DNA of 57,347 nt from the NCBI GenBank assembly GCA_900317585.1, contig ONHG01000015.1:1-57347 (forward strand), read 5' to 3'. Below the pieces are notes generated by a model. That model had not been told where the DNA came from and did no database searches. It saw nothing but the letters and a program-made list of their open reading frames with translations. Of this stretch, positions 1 to 8,265 are shown one piece after another (position 1 is the stretch's first letter; each line of letters begins with the position of its first letter). A program made the translations under genes and the position numbers. This DNA comes from an uncultured Lachnospiraceae bacterium. GTDB lineage: Bacteria > Bacillota > Clostridia > Lachnospirales > Lachnospiraceae.

Positions 1-21
1 CCTGACGATGAGTATTTCTTT

Positions 22-735
22 TTAAAACTCATTGATATGAGCAGAGTTGATTATGTGAGGAATCCTAAATCCCATAAGTTTTGTGATTGAGCCAAAATTG
101 TTTGGGTGAAGCTCAAGATAGCTTAAAAGTGCATCATGGATATGCACATCTCTGGCATATTCCTTCCACACCTGATAATCCGCTTCTATCGATATATATC
201 TGACACGGTCGAGCGTAACCATATCAAAATCGCGCACTGATTTATTGTACTCAGGCGGATTTCCTGCCGCAACAATCACCCAGCCCTTGGGAACAGCCTG
301 ATTACCAAATGTCTTGCACTGCAAAAACTGAAGCATCGTAGGCGAAAGTGTCTCGGACACGCAGTTTATCTCATCAATAAAAAGTATGCCCTCCTTCAGC
401 CCTGTTGCCTCCATCCTTTCATAGACGCTGGCTATAATCTCACTCATCGTGTATTCCGTGACGGAATAGCTCTTTCCGTCATACTCACGCTCCTTTATAA
501 ACGGCAGTCCTACCGCTGACTGGCGCGTGTGATGCGTGATGGTATATGCCACAAGACCTATTTTGCACTCTCTTGCAATCTGCTCCATAATCTGTGTCTT
601 GCCTACGCCGGGCGGTCCGATTAAGAGCATCGGTCTCTGCCTGATCTGCGGTATCACGTACTCTCCATGTGCATCCTTTGACAGGTATGCTTTCACTGTA
701 TTTTTCACTTCGTTTTTTGCCTGTTTTATATTCAT
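22..735 (-). CDS. MoxR-type AAA+ ATPase
   Basis: Cytoplasmic AAA+ ATPase of 237 residues. Walker A is GPPGVGKT (residues 40-47), Walker B is ILFIDEIN (117-124), and a sensor-1-like AAGNPPEYN lies near residue 155. MoxR ATPases usually work with a VWA-domain partner in metal insertion or complex maturation, and the gene directly upstream encodes such a protein. I chose the ATG at 735 because it follows GGAGGAAACAAT and overlaps the upstream stop as ATGA, which suggests translational coupling. An in-frame extension to 768 exists but lies inside the upstream gene. The substrate is unknown. Family call is firm; role is inferred from pairing. Confidence 0.9.
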   Translation of the reverse strand: MNIKQAKNEVKNTVKAYLSKDAHGEYVIPQIRQRPMLLIGPPGVGKTQIMEQIARECKIGLVAYTITHHTRQSAVGLPFIKEREYDGKSYSVTEYTMSEIIASVYERMEATGLKEGILFIDEINCVSETLSPTMLQFLQCKTFGNQAVPKGWVIVAAGNPPEYNKSVRDFDMVTLDRVRYISIEADYQVWKEYARDVHIHDALLSYLELHPNNFGSITKLMGFRIPHIINSAHINEF

Positions 736-2087
736 ATTGTTTCCTCCAGCTCCACCTGCATCGCCCATGGCGGCACCTCATTACCCTCATATGCACCAAC
801 CGACACAAATGCGCACTTGTACGATGGACACTTTGCCGGGAAAATTCCCTTGCCATCAGTAAAATATATAAGTCCGCACATGTTCTTAAGCTCTCCCTTA
901 TCCAGAAGGTCTCTCACATACGAAAATGCCGGTCTGAAATCTGTGCCTCCGCCTCCGACGAGCGTAAACTTGTTTAAAAGCAGCTTAATCTGCTTTGCAT
1001 CTGTAATTTCCTCGTCCGTCTTTACGCTATCATCACACTGTATGATGCGTATTTTATTCCTTACAAAAAAGCTGTCCGACTCCGTGAGAATTGTAAAGGT
1101 CTCCTGTAAAAAGTGCTCCACCAGCTCCCCGCTCACAGAATAGCTCGTATCAAGTACTATGACAAAATCCCTTATCTTGTATGTCTCCCTCGTTTCAAGA
1201 GGCTCAATGAGCGGCATATTGCCATAGAGCGAAAGTCCATACGCGTAATACCCCATATCAAAGGAATCATAATCTGCGTGTACCTCCTCACGAAGCACTG
1301 CAAACCTGCGCAGAAACTCCTTGTAGCTTCGTCTGCTTCTTTTCGCGGACAGCTCCCTCATCATTACCTGCTCGCCCTCGGATTTGCTGTCCTTTGAATG
1401 GCTTTTCTCCATGCGCGTCTGTCTGGATATTTTCTGCCACTGCTTTTGAGCCTCGGATGAGCTTAGTGGCATAGCATTGTCGTTTTTCTCCTGCGGCCAA
1501 AGGGCGTGGTCATCTGTGTAAAATTCCCGTGCCAGAAGTGCAAGCTCATTTTTATCCTTTGTGTTTGCAATATCATCTATATCCGTGATTTCTTCAGCCT
1601 TTATTTCTGCATACTGCTTGTATAGCCATGCGTACAAAGCTCCCGGAGCAATCACTATATGCTCTTTTTTAAGCCTCTCATACGTGGTTTTTCTTATATA
1701 GCTTAGGATACGCTTTGTGCTTTTCTTTTCCATTGTATCAATCGTATACTCAACCATTATATCACATGCCATATTCCACAGGAATTCATCCCTCTCACCT
1801 TTAGTCCACAGGTGAAAAAACAGACAGTGCAGCACACTGTGCAGATAATCCCGGTTCAGATACATGCCATTTTTCTTAAATATATCAATAAGCCTGATTG
1901 GATTGTAATAAATATATGTGCCGTCAGTTGCCATGGAGTAAAGCTGCTCGTTCACCTTTGGTGAAAGAGCCGAGAGCGCCAGCTTCATAAAAGGCATGTC
2001 GAGATACAACTCGCACTGTATTTCATCTATTATTTTCTGTGACATTTCTTCCTGCCACTCTGAATCTGTCTGGACATGTTTTTTCAT
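732..2087 (-). CDS. VWA-like/putative metallopeptidase-fold partner of MoxR (DUF2201 type)
   Basis: Protein of 451 residues with a zincin-like N-terminal half and a VWA-like C-terminal domain. The VWA part carries the MIDAS-type motif DTSYS (VIVLDTSYSVSG) near residue 315 and a GGGGTDF loop near residue 375. In the N-terminal half, the place where this family usually has HExxH reads HSVLH (within LHSVLHCLFFHLW), so the catalytic glutamate looks replaced by serine; the downstream WNMACDIMVEY block fits the family. A Lys/Ser-rich linker separates the halves. It overlaps the MoxR gene by 4 bp, so the two probably act together as chaperone and adaptor. Biological target unknown. Confidence 0.82.
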   Translation of the reverse strand: MKKHVQTDSEWQEEMSQKIIDEIQCELYLDMPFMKLALSALSPKVNEQLYSMATDGTYIYYNPIRLIDIFKKNGMYLNRDYLHSVLHCLFFHLWTKGERDEFLWNMACDIMVEYTIDTMEKKSTKRILSYIRKTTYERLKKEHIVIAPGALYAWLYKQYAEIKAEEITDIDDIANTKDKNELALLAREFYTDDHALWPQEKNDNAMPLSSSEAQKQWQKISRQTRMEKSHSKDSKSEGEQVMMRELSAKRSRRSYKEFLRRFAVLREEVHADYDSFDMGYYAYGLSLYGNMPLIEPLETRETYKIRDFVIVLDTSYSVSGELVEHFLQETFTILTESDSFFVRNKIRIIQCDDSVKTDEEITDAKQIKLLLNKFTLVGGGGTDFRPAFSYVRDLLDKGELKNMCGLIYFTDGKGIFPAKCPSYKCAFVSVGAYEGNEVPPWAMQVELEETI

Positions 2088-2229
2088 GAAGCTGCCTCCT
2101 TCCCCATATACTTCACAAACCCTATTATTCTACTGCAATATTTTCAGAATTTATTATACTATAGTAACCTTATTTTCTCAATAAAATGTAATGCACAAAC
2201 AATATCTTAAACAGTGTATTTAAAAAAGT

Positions 2230-2272
2230 AATCCCGGATAGTTCATGATAAAATCATAAGCTATCCGGGATT
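2230..2272. terminator. Strong inverted repeat between convergent-unrelated units
   Basis: A perfect 12-bp stem (AATCCCGGATAG at 2230-2241 pairing with 2261-2272) with a secondary ATGAT/ATCAT pairing in its loop. It lies between the LRR gene's 3' end and the VWA gene's 5' end, so it could terminate the LRR transcript only from the other strand. No clean U-tract follows on either strand, so the role is unclear. Confidence 0.45.
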
Positions 2273-2341
2273 ATCAATTGATTGCACTATACACATGATA
2301 TGAGGGTCAAAAGGTATTTTGCCCCTCATTTATGATTAAAT

Positions 2342-3349
2342 TTAAAATTCAAACCGCCTCTTCCTGGATACCGACAGATTTTCCTTCTTAAATCTATGCA
2401 AAATCACACTGCCCTCACTCCATTCATCGTGTGCTGCAAGTGCAAGCATATCAGTAACAGTCAAGACATCTGCGATAAAATTCTCATCATCATCTTTAAG
2501 CTCCAGAAAACTCTGCAGCAAACCCGAATTCCTTTTTCTTATGATAAGCTCAGACAGCCTTTTTTTATGATTGACAATATACTCCAAAAACTGCTGCCTA
2601 GCTTCTTTTGAAAGCTCATACGCATAAATAAGCCTGTAAAAAGCCATATCTAAAAGGTCATCCTCACTCTCCTGCGCAATCGCCTCTGAAAATATTTCAT
2701 CATACTGCTTCCACACAAACACGCGATCCATAAAAGCCTGTCTGGCGCGAAAGCCTTCTCCGTTCATGTTCAGCTTAAAAATATGAGCAGGACCAATCTC
2801 ATCATATGTCTGGTCGTACTCGAAAAAACATGCCTGCGCAATCGCATTTCCATCGCTGTCAGCCCATCTAACCCTCACAAGAGTGCTTATCTGTGAAAGA
2901 ATCTGCTTAAGACACGACTTATCCTTCGGTGAGCCTCGCATCACAAGCATATTAAGTTTTGTGCAGTTCATGAAAACGTCACCACCCACATCACATATGT
3001 CGGATGGCAGCTCAAGCACAGACAGCCTTGAACAATTGTAAAAGCACAGCCTGCCAATCTTTTGCATTCCTTCCGGCAATATGACCCTCTCGATATAATC
3101 ATCACACAGCTCCGTCATATAAGTATGCAGAATATCATCAATCCCAAGCTCTGTTTTCAATTTTTCAGGCATGCTCTTGAAAGAAAAGCAATACTCCGCA
3201 ATCTCCGTCACTCTCATGCCGTCAAGCATATCCGGCACCACACACACCGGATTTTTCCCATACATATGAAGAAGCCTAATGCAATCATCATTAAGCCTCT
3301 CATATACACATATATAATTATCGTTTATTTCAACTTCTATATTTGTCAT
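2342..3349 (-). CDS. Leucine-rich repeat (BspA/LRR_5-like) protein
   Basis: Protein of 335 residues. Residues about 90-135 contain LRR_5-like units (EGMQKIGRLCFYNCSRLSVL, then ELPSDICDVGGDVFMNCTKL). The N-terminus reads like a lead-in to LRR_5 (VVPDMLDGMRVTEIAEYCF). The C-terminal half is alpha-helical and resembles the helical tails of uncharacterised Lachnospiraceae LRR proteins. There is no signal peptide or membrane segment, so it is probably cytoplasmic, unlike secreted BspA proteins. The Shine-Dalgarno site is weak. It is monocistronic. Function unknown; a protein-protein interaction role is the usual guess for LRRs. Confidence 0.75.
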   Translation of the reverse strand: MTNIEVEINDNYICVYERLNDDCIRLLHMYGKNPVCVVPDMLDGMRVTEIAEYCFSFKSMPEKLKTELGIDDILHTYMTELCDDYIERVILPEGMQKIGRLCFYNCSRLSVLELPSDICDVGGDVFMNCTKLNMLVMRGSPKDKSCLKQILSQISTLVRVRWADSDGNAIAQACFFEYDQTYDEIGPAHIFKLNMNGEGFRARQAFMDRVFVWKQYDEIFSEAIAQESEDDLLDMAFYRLIYAYELSKEARQQFLEYIVNHKKRLSELIIRKRNSGLLQSFLELKDDDENFIADVLTVTDMLALAAHDEWSEGSVILHRFKKENLSVSRKRRFEF

Positions 3350-3519
3350 CGCTATCTTTAATTCTATGTTTTTATTACTATATTGTGTTAATTTTGTGCA
3401 TTAGATATATCTACGTAAAAATTTATCCAACCTTCAATAATCTGACCTCATATAAAAATAATCTGCACTACATATGAGTTAGTTTATCACAATTCCTACA
3501 TTATTTCCACCACAACGTA

Positions 3520-3862
3520 AAGGGAGTTGCCACGAAATATGCACACACTTTCACAGCGTAAGGGGCGCTGCCGCGGGCACCGCGGTGGCACACGTGCTAT
3601 CCCGCAAGCGAATAGCGCAGTGGGTTAGGAACTGTAGAAATTATGCCATGAAGCGCAGAAACGCCCCTGCAAGGACGCAGGGGCGAGGAGAACCGCGCCA
3701 TGGACGGCGCGTTTCGACGGTTTCGTCAAGCATAGAAACCCTTCAAGCATAATTTCGTATAGTATCTTACCCACGAAGCGTAGCACGCGGGATAGTACGT
3801 GTGCCACCACGGTACCCGCGGCAGCGCCCCGTACTACATCAATAAACATTGACATCTAAAAT
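3520..3862. repeat. Large GC-rich imperfect palindrome (intergenic)
   Basis: The outer arms at 3562-3605 and 3787-3830 are 44 nt each and match at 41 positions as reverse complements. Pairing continues inward with gaps (GTGGGTTAGGAACTG near 3620 against CTTACCCAC near 3765). The core holds a perfect hairpin CGCCCCTGC/GCAGGGGCG (3662-3685) and a CGCGCC/GGCGCG hairpin (3694-3711). It is far more GC-rich than the neighbours. The minus-strand reading frame across it is a by-product of the palindrome. Candidates are a mobile repeat, a MITE remnant or a structured RNA. Confidence 0.7.
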
Positions 3863-5944
3863 CTACTCAAGCAGATTCTTCATACTGTTAACACTGATAA
3901 GAATTGTCGATCCATTGTGCAAAAGTGCTGTCGTAGTCGGCGGAAGCACTCCTGCCACACCAAGAGCAATGAGCCCTGAGTTAAAACCAACAATCTTTCG
4001 ATAGTTGCTCTTTATACGTTTCATAAGAGCATTACTTATATATTTAAGAGTTACAATCTGGTAGAGATCGTCAGAGCCCACCGTAATATCAGCAATCTCG
4101 CGTGCAATTTCAGCACCGTCACTGATTGCAATACCGACATTTGCCGCTGAAAGAGCCGGTGAATCATTTATGCCGTCACCAATCATAATGACCTTTCTGC
4201 CCTTAGCCTTTTCTCTCTCCACAAAGGCAGCCTTGTCCTCAGGTAAAACCTCGGCGTAATATTCATATACACCCACTTTTTTTGCAATGACAGAAGCTGT
4301 ACGCTCACTGTCTCCTGTCATCATGACAACCTTTGATATACCGGCCTTCTTTAATGAAGTAACAACCGCCGCTGCCTCATCACGCAGAGGATCCTCAATA
4401 CAGATAACTGCCGAAAGCATACCCTCAATAGCCAGATACAGGTGAGAATAATACAGCGGAAGCGACTCAAACAGTGGCTCCTTTCCTGCAGGAACAACAC
4501 ATTTTTCATCCTCAAAGACAAAATGATAGCTTCCGATAACAGTACGCTTGCCATTGATGGAGGTTGCAATTCCATGAGCCACAATATACTCCACCTTTGT
4601 ATGCATTTCCTCGTGGGAAAGTCCCTTCTTAGAAGCAGCGCCTACCACTGCCTTTGCCATGGAATGAGGGAAATGCTCCTCCAGACAGGCTGCTACACGA
4701 AGCATGTCATCAGATGAATACTCATCATTGAAGTTCACCACATCAACCACAGTCGGATGTGCCTTTGTGAGTGTACCGGTCTTGTCAAAGACGATGGTAT
4801 CAGCCTCCGCAACAGCCTCAAGGAACTTTCCTCCCTTTACTGTTACATTATAAAGGCTTGCCTCTCTGATAGCAGAAAGCACTGAGATTGGCATAGCAAG
4901 CTTGAGTGCACAGCAAAAATCCACCATGAGAATTGACATAGCCTTTGTCACATTTCTTGTCAGAAGATATGTAAGCCCTGTAGCTCCAAGCGTCCACGGC
5001 ACAAGCTTGTCAGCATAGTGCTCAGCCTTTCCCTCCAGCTCAGATTTAAGCTTTTCGGACTCCTCTATCATAGTAACAATCTGGTCAAAACGATTGTTTC
5101 CTTCAACCTCCTTGACCCTGATAGTAATCTCGCCCTCCTCGACAACAGTGCCTGCAAACACAGTATTACCGGCAGTTCTTTGAACCGGAACCGACTCACC
5201 TGTCAGGGAAGCCTGATTGACCATCGCATCGCCATCTAAGACCTCTCCGTCGAACGGTATGACATTTCCCATATGGACAACAACCTTGTCGCCCTTTTCA
5301 ATCTTTGAAGACTCAACAAGTATCTCCTGATTCTCAGGTGTCCTAAGCCATACCTTGCTCACATTAAGCGACATGCTTCTGGCCAGGTCATCAACAGACT
5401 TCTTGTGTGTCCATTCCTCCAAAAGCTCACCTATTCCAAGCAGAAACATAATAGAGCTTGCGGTAGAAAAATCCTTTGTGACAAGCGAAACCGTGATGGC
5501 AGTAGCATCAAGCACCGGCACCTCTATTTTTCTCTGCAACAGACACTTAAGCCCAATTCCAATATACTTTATAGAGCGTCCAACAGTAAGCGCTGTCCTG
5601 ATTGGCCAAGGCAGCAGGAGTTTTTTACTGTAATGCCAGACAACACTTCCGATAAGCTTTTCCTGATATGAATTATTAAGCTCTCTCCCTGATGTCTTAA
5701 TAACAGTCTGTGGCACGTTTGCGCTCTCATAATGAAAGTGGCGAAGCAGCTCTATAATCTGCTCTCTGTCTCCTACATACTCAATCACAGCATCAGCCGT
5801 CCTGTCATAAACCTTTACAAAGGTAACATTCCTGTGATTGTGAATCACATAAAGCAGAGTGTCCGCCTGCTCATATGTCATGCGGTACTGTTCCATATGA
5901 ACACGCATACGGCCTCTTGACTCATGCTTAATCGTAAATTTCAT
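3863..5944 (-). CDS. P1B-type metal ATPase, P1B-6-like (candidate FezB-type)
   Basis: Membrane P-type ATPase of 693 residues. It has an HMA-like N-terminal domain without CxxC, an actuator motif TGES (about residue 248), the phosphorylated aspartate in DKTGT (about D387), an HP motif (HFPHSMA, about 422) and GDGIND (about 589). The transmembrane metal-site motif is FCCALKLAMP (about 343-352) instead of the CPC of copper or zinc pumps; a xCA-type motif is what I know for the P1B-6 group, whose best-studied members are ferrosome FezB ATPases. It lies 18 bp after the small GxxxG gene, so the two form one operon. Metal specificity (iron?) is inferred. Confidence 0.88.
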   Translation of the reverse strand: MKFTIKHESRGRMRVHMEQYRMTYEQADTLLYVIHNHRNVTFVKVYDRTADAVIEYVGDREQIIELLRHFHYESANVPQTVIKTSGRELNNSYQEKLIGSVVWHYSKKLLLPWPIRTALTVGRSIKYIGIGLKCLLQRKIEVPVLDATAITVSLVTKDFSTASSIMFLLGIGELLEEWTHKKSVDDLARSMSLNVSKVWLRTPENQEILVESSKIEKGDKVVVHMGNVIPFDGEVLDGDAMVNQASLTGESVPVQRTAGNTVFAGTVVEEGEITIRVKEVEGNNRFDQIVTMIEESEKLKSELEGKAEHYADKLVPWTLGATGLTYLLTRNVTKAMSILMVDFCCALKLAMPISVLSAIREASLYNVTVKGGKFLEAVAEADTIVFDKTGTLTKAHPTVVDVVNFNDEYSSDDMLRVAACLEEHFPHSMAKAVVGAASKKGLSHEEMHTKVEYIVAHGIATSINGKRTVIGSYHFVFEDEKCVVPAGKEPLFESLPLYYSHLYLAIEGMLSAVICIEDPLRDEAAAVVTSLKKAGISKVVMMTGDSERTASVIAKKVGVYEYYAEVLPEDKAAFVEREKAKGRKVIMIGDGINDSPALSAANVGIAISDGAEIAREIADITVGSDDLYQIVTLKYISNALMKRIKSNYRKIVGFNSGLIALGVAGVLPPTTTALLHNGSTILISVNSMKNLLE

Positions 5945-5962
5945 ATGACCGCCTCTTATCTT

Positions 5963-6301
5963 CTATGCCTCAGCAGTCTCTGCTGTAACCTCAGCCTGCT
6001 CTGCTTCCTGCTCATCAGCCTTAGCACACTCGCATACATCCTCAGATGCATCCGAAAACTTAGCAGCCTCAGCCTTAGCCTCGCGCTCCTCATTGATGCT
6101 CTTAGCCTCAGCAAGAATATCCTCTGCATTCTCCTGAACAGTATTAACAGTCTTCATAACACAATCCTTAGCACGAAGCGCTGCTGCTGTACACTGAGTA
6201 TAAGCATGCTTAGCATCCTTGCTTGATAAAATCTTGATACCAGCTGTACCAAAAGCAACACCTGCTGCGAATAAACCTGAAGCCTTCCAATTAAATGACA
6301 T
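5963..6301 (-). CDS. Small GxxxG-helix protein, DUF6110-like (candidate FezA-type)
   Basis: Protein of 112 residues. Residues 9-26 form one hydrophobic helix containing GVAFG (GxxxG, G14-G18) and a further glycine at 21. The rest is a charged helix rich in Ala, Lys and Glu with two cysteines near CEC. It resembles the DUF6110 family found beside P1B ATPases in clostridia. It is first in the operon with the ATPase, behind a strong ribosome site (GGAGGAAAACATT) and its own promoter. GxxxG proteins of this layout are part of ferrosome clusters, where they help build the iron-storage compartment; that assignment is inference from context. Confidence 0.75.
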   Translation of the reverse strand: MSFNWKASGLFAAGVAFGTAGIKILSSKDAKHAYTQCTAAALRAKDCVMKTVNTVQENAEDILAEAKSINEEREAKAEAAKFSDASEDVCECAKADEQEAEQAEVTAETAEA

Positions 6302-6358
6302 AATGTTTTCCTCCTGTATATTTACAAAAAATCTAATTAAAGTTTACTTACAAGAAAC

Positions 6359-6388
6359 ATTATATTTCCCGAAAATACTGTTATTCAA
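6359..6388 (-). promoter_or_regulatory. Promoter of the metal-ATPase operon
   Basis: On the minus strand TTGAAT (6383-6388) and TATAAT (6359-6364) are 18 bp apart, 58 bp upstream of the small GxxxG gene. The spacer is AT-rich but I see no convincing Fur box. Confidence 0.6.
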
Positions 6389-6688
6389 GCCTAATCTCAT
6401 ACAGTTCTTGCTAATTCATGCCCTCAAACGCCCTTATTATGCGTCCTCCCGGACTTATTGATAAAGTTTATCACTTCAATTGATACATACACAAAAGCAT
6501 AACAACATCGAATGGACTCGAAAAAACGCACTATGTATATTTTCAAGAAGGAAGTTATAAACATCTTTGCAAATATACCATATCTATTAACTGTACACCA
6601 CACTCATAAATTGGGTGATCATAATTGTCCGTAAAGAAATTCGGAATATTATGAGAACGGACAAATCGGAAAGAACAAAGTAGGTTTT

Positions 6689-6925
6689 ATGAAATTCGTG
6701 GAAATTACCATGAAGATTGCGGCTATTCTTGTTTTTATAGTGGGGCTTTCCAGTATTTTTTTTGAAACGGAGCTTGTGACAAACGGCATTTATCAAATCA
6801 GCCGCAATCCCGCCTTTCTGGGATTTGACCTTTTATATATTGGCACACTATTGATGTTTTTTAACTGGATTTTGTGCTTCCTAACGGTATTTGCGGTCAT
6901 CATGTACCATTTGCAGATTGTTCTT
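6689..6925 (+). pseudogene. Remnant of isoprenylcysteine/phospholipid methyltransferase family gene
   Basis: About 75 residues match the C-terminal half of the ICMT/PEMT-like membrane methyltransferases: a hydrophobic helix, then ETELVTNGIYQISRNPAFLG, then a second helix pair. The family is normally 150 residues or more. No start codon with a ribosome site precedes it, the upstream frame is broken at 6664, and similarity ends near 6920 where the frame runs into the 3' end of the opposing SUKH gene. I read it as a 5'- and 3'-truncated relic. It could also be a short expressed ORF, but this is unlikely. Confidence 0.6.
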
Positions 6926-7432
6926 TATTTCCTGCAATTTCGACATAGATGCTGTCATTTTAAAAGCTTTTTTTATCTTCATTAATTCAGCTAAAGCATC
7001 TTCCTCATAACTTTTAATTTCTATACTACATGTTTCATTTTCTTCAAAATCATTAATAATTTCCTGAAGAAACTCCTCCAAGGTAATCTCCATTCCCTCA
7101 TCTATATCGTCACTCATATCGTGATCCCATGCATTGAAAAATGTTCTTCCATCTACTTCTTTGCACAACCAAAAAACAAATCCATAATTATCCTGTCCAA
7201 AACAAAACCATTCTTCATCCATAAATGGTTGCTGATATGACATTTTTCTTGTTTCTCCTACTGTGAAAATAGAGCCAAAAGGCATTTTTGCAAACGAATA
7301 TTTTTTATAAAAAGAATGTAATGCGCTTGGTATATCACTTAAATTTCCATATTCTGTTGTTCTCTCAATAAGTTCAAGCCTTTCTCCAAACAATTCTTCT
7401 AAATTATCGAACAAGCTCTCTTTTATGTCCAT
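6881..7432 (-). CDS. SMI1/KNR4 (SUKH) family protein
   Basis: Protein of 183 residues, acidic, with the SUKH pattern: an N-terminal helix, IPSALHSFYKKYSFA, a central region ending in WFCFGQDNYGFVFWL, and a C-terminal DDIDEGMEITLEEFLQEII block. SUKH proteins are best known as immunity proteins against contact-dependent or polymorphic toxins. No toxin gene is visible next to it, and both neighbours are gene remnants, so it may be an orphan immunity gene left after rearrangement. Confidence 0.75.
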   Translation of the reverse strand: MDIKESLFDNLEELFGERLELIERTTEYGNLSDIPSALHSFYKKYSFAKMPFGSIFTVGETRKMSYQQPFMDEEWFCFGQDNYGFVFWLCKEVDGRTFFNAWDHDMSDDIDEGMEITLEEFLQEIINDFEENETCSIEIKSYEEDALAELMKIKKAFKMTASMSKLQEIKNNLQMVHDDRKYR

Positions 7433-7645
7433 AATCCATAATCTCCTTATATTCTTTATAATTATTAGGCGTTTGCGAAACGCCTATTTATTAAAAATGG
7501 AAAAGGAGAAAACTTGTCCCAGCCTGATACAATACGTAACCTACTATATTACGATTGTTTTAATTCTTCTCAGTTCCACCTTCTTGCCCTTCGGACAAGA
7601 AGTATCCCTCGCTCAAAGAGCTCGGTCAATTCAAATCTTCTGTTG

Positions 7646-7672
7646 CTTTCAGTCTCTGCTGAAGACTGAAAG
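7646..7672 (-). terminator. Hairpin directly after the hydrolase remnant
   Basis: A 10-bp perfect stem (CTTTCAGTCT at 7646-7655 with 7663-7672) and 7-nt loop begins immediately after the stop of the hydrolase remnant. No long U-run follows. Between here and 7433 there is one more short hairpin (TAGGCGTTT/AAACGCCTA, 7466-7486) and no gene. Confidence 0.4.
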
Positions 7673-8048
7673 TTACCTTAGTTTTACTATTTCTAATAGT
7701 TTTCTCACATAATCATCTGCGTGGTTTATTGAAAACTCTCCATGAAACATATTAGGAAGAACTTGTATAAAACTATCCTGCAATTTTTCATGAATGATTT
7801 TAGCAGATTTTTTCATTGATTGCTTTTCTTTTTCTCCAACATAAATTTGAACGGTTGCTTCACACTCTCCAATGCCATCTTTTAGTGAATATACTGAGTT
7901 TTCCTGTAAAAAGGCAATCATATCACTCTTTCTAATAGCACAAGTATCTTTGATTCTCTATCGTTATAAACTGCTTATCACATCCTGCATGACCATCTAA
8001 TATAGGCAAAACCACATGATAATCTGTTTGAAGTCTTTCAGAAACCTA
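7673..8048 (-). pseudogene. Decayed alpha/beta-hydrolase gene
   Basis: The C-terminal piece (7673-7921, 82 residues) has the late alpha/beta-hydrolase pattern: VQIYVGEKEK, then PNMFHGEFSINHADDYVRKLLEI, with the catalytic-histidine region HGEFS. Upstream, near 7950-8048 in another frame position, the minus strand encodes QTDYHVVLPILDGHAG, the oxyanion/N-terminal strand of the same family, followed by a stop. The nucleophile-elbow GxSxG region between them is missing, so the gene carries a large internal deletion and is not functional. Confidence 0.7.
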
Positions 8049-8114
8049 TTTCACCTCGCTGTAAACTTCCGATTCTAATATCTCTATTATACCATAATGA
8101 TACTATTATAAAAA

Positions 8115-8143
8115 AGGAAAAAGAGCTCTTTCGAGCTCTTTTG
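8115..8143 (-). terminator. Rho-independent terminator after the chemoreceptor gene
   Basis: AAGAGCTC/GAGCTCTT (8121-8140) with loop TTTC, followed on the minus strand by a T-rich run. It lies about 120 bp past the end of the methyl-accepting protein. Confidence 0.65.
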
Positions 8144-8265
8144 TGTCAGTTCTGCAAACTTGAAGTTATTACTTTCTGCATAGTGTGTTTCCTAAAATGA
8201 TAATTACCACGACATCTCTCTATATTTTCCGAGGTCTATTTAAGTAACTCAATTATTATTGCTTG

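Noticed and set aside
3625-3855. 76-residue minus-strand ORF
   Set aside because: It lies wholly inside the large palindrome, has no ribosome site and its composition follows the repeat.
6365-6382. Fur box in the metal-ATPase promoter
   Set aside because: AT-rich spacer but no 7-1-7 or GATAATGATAATCATTATC-like pattern of convincing quality.
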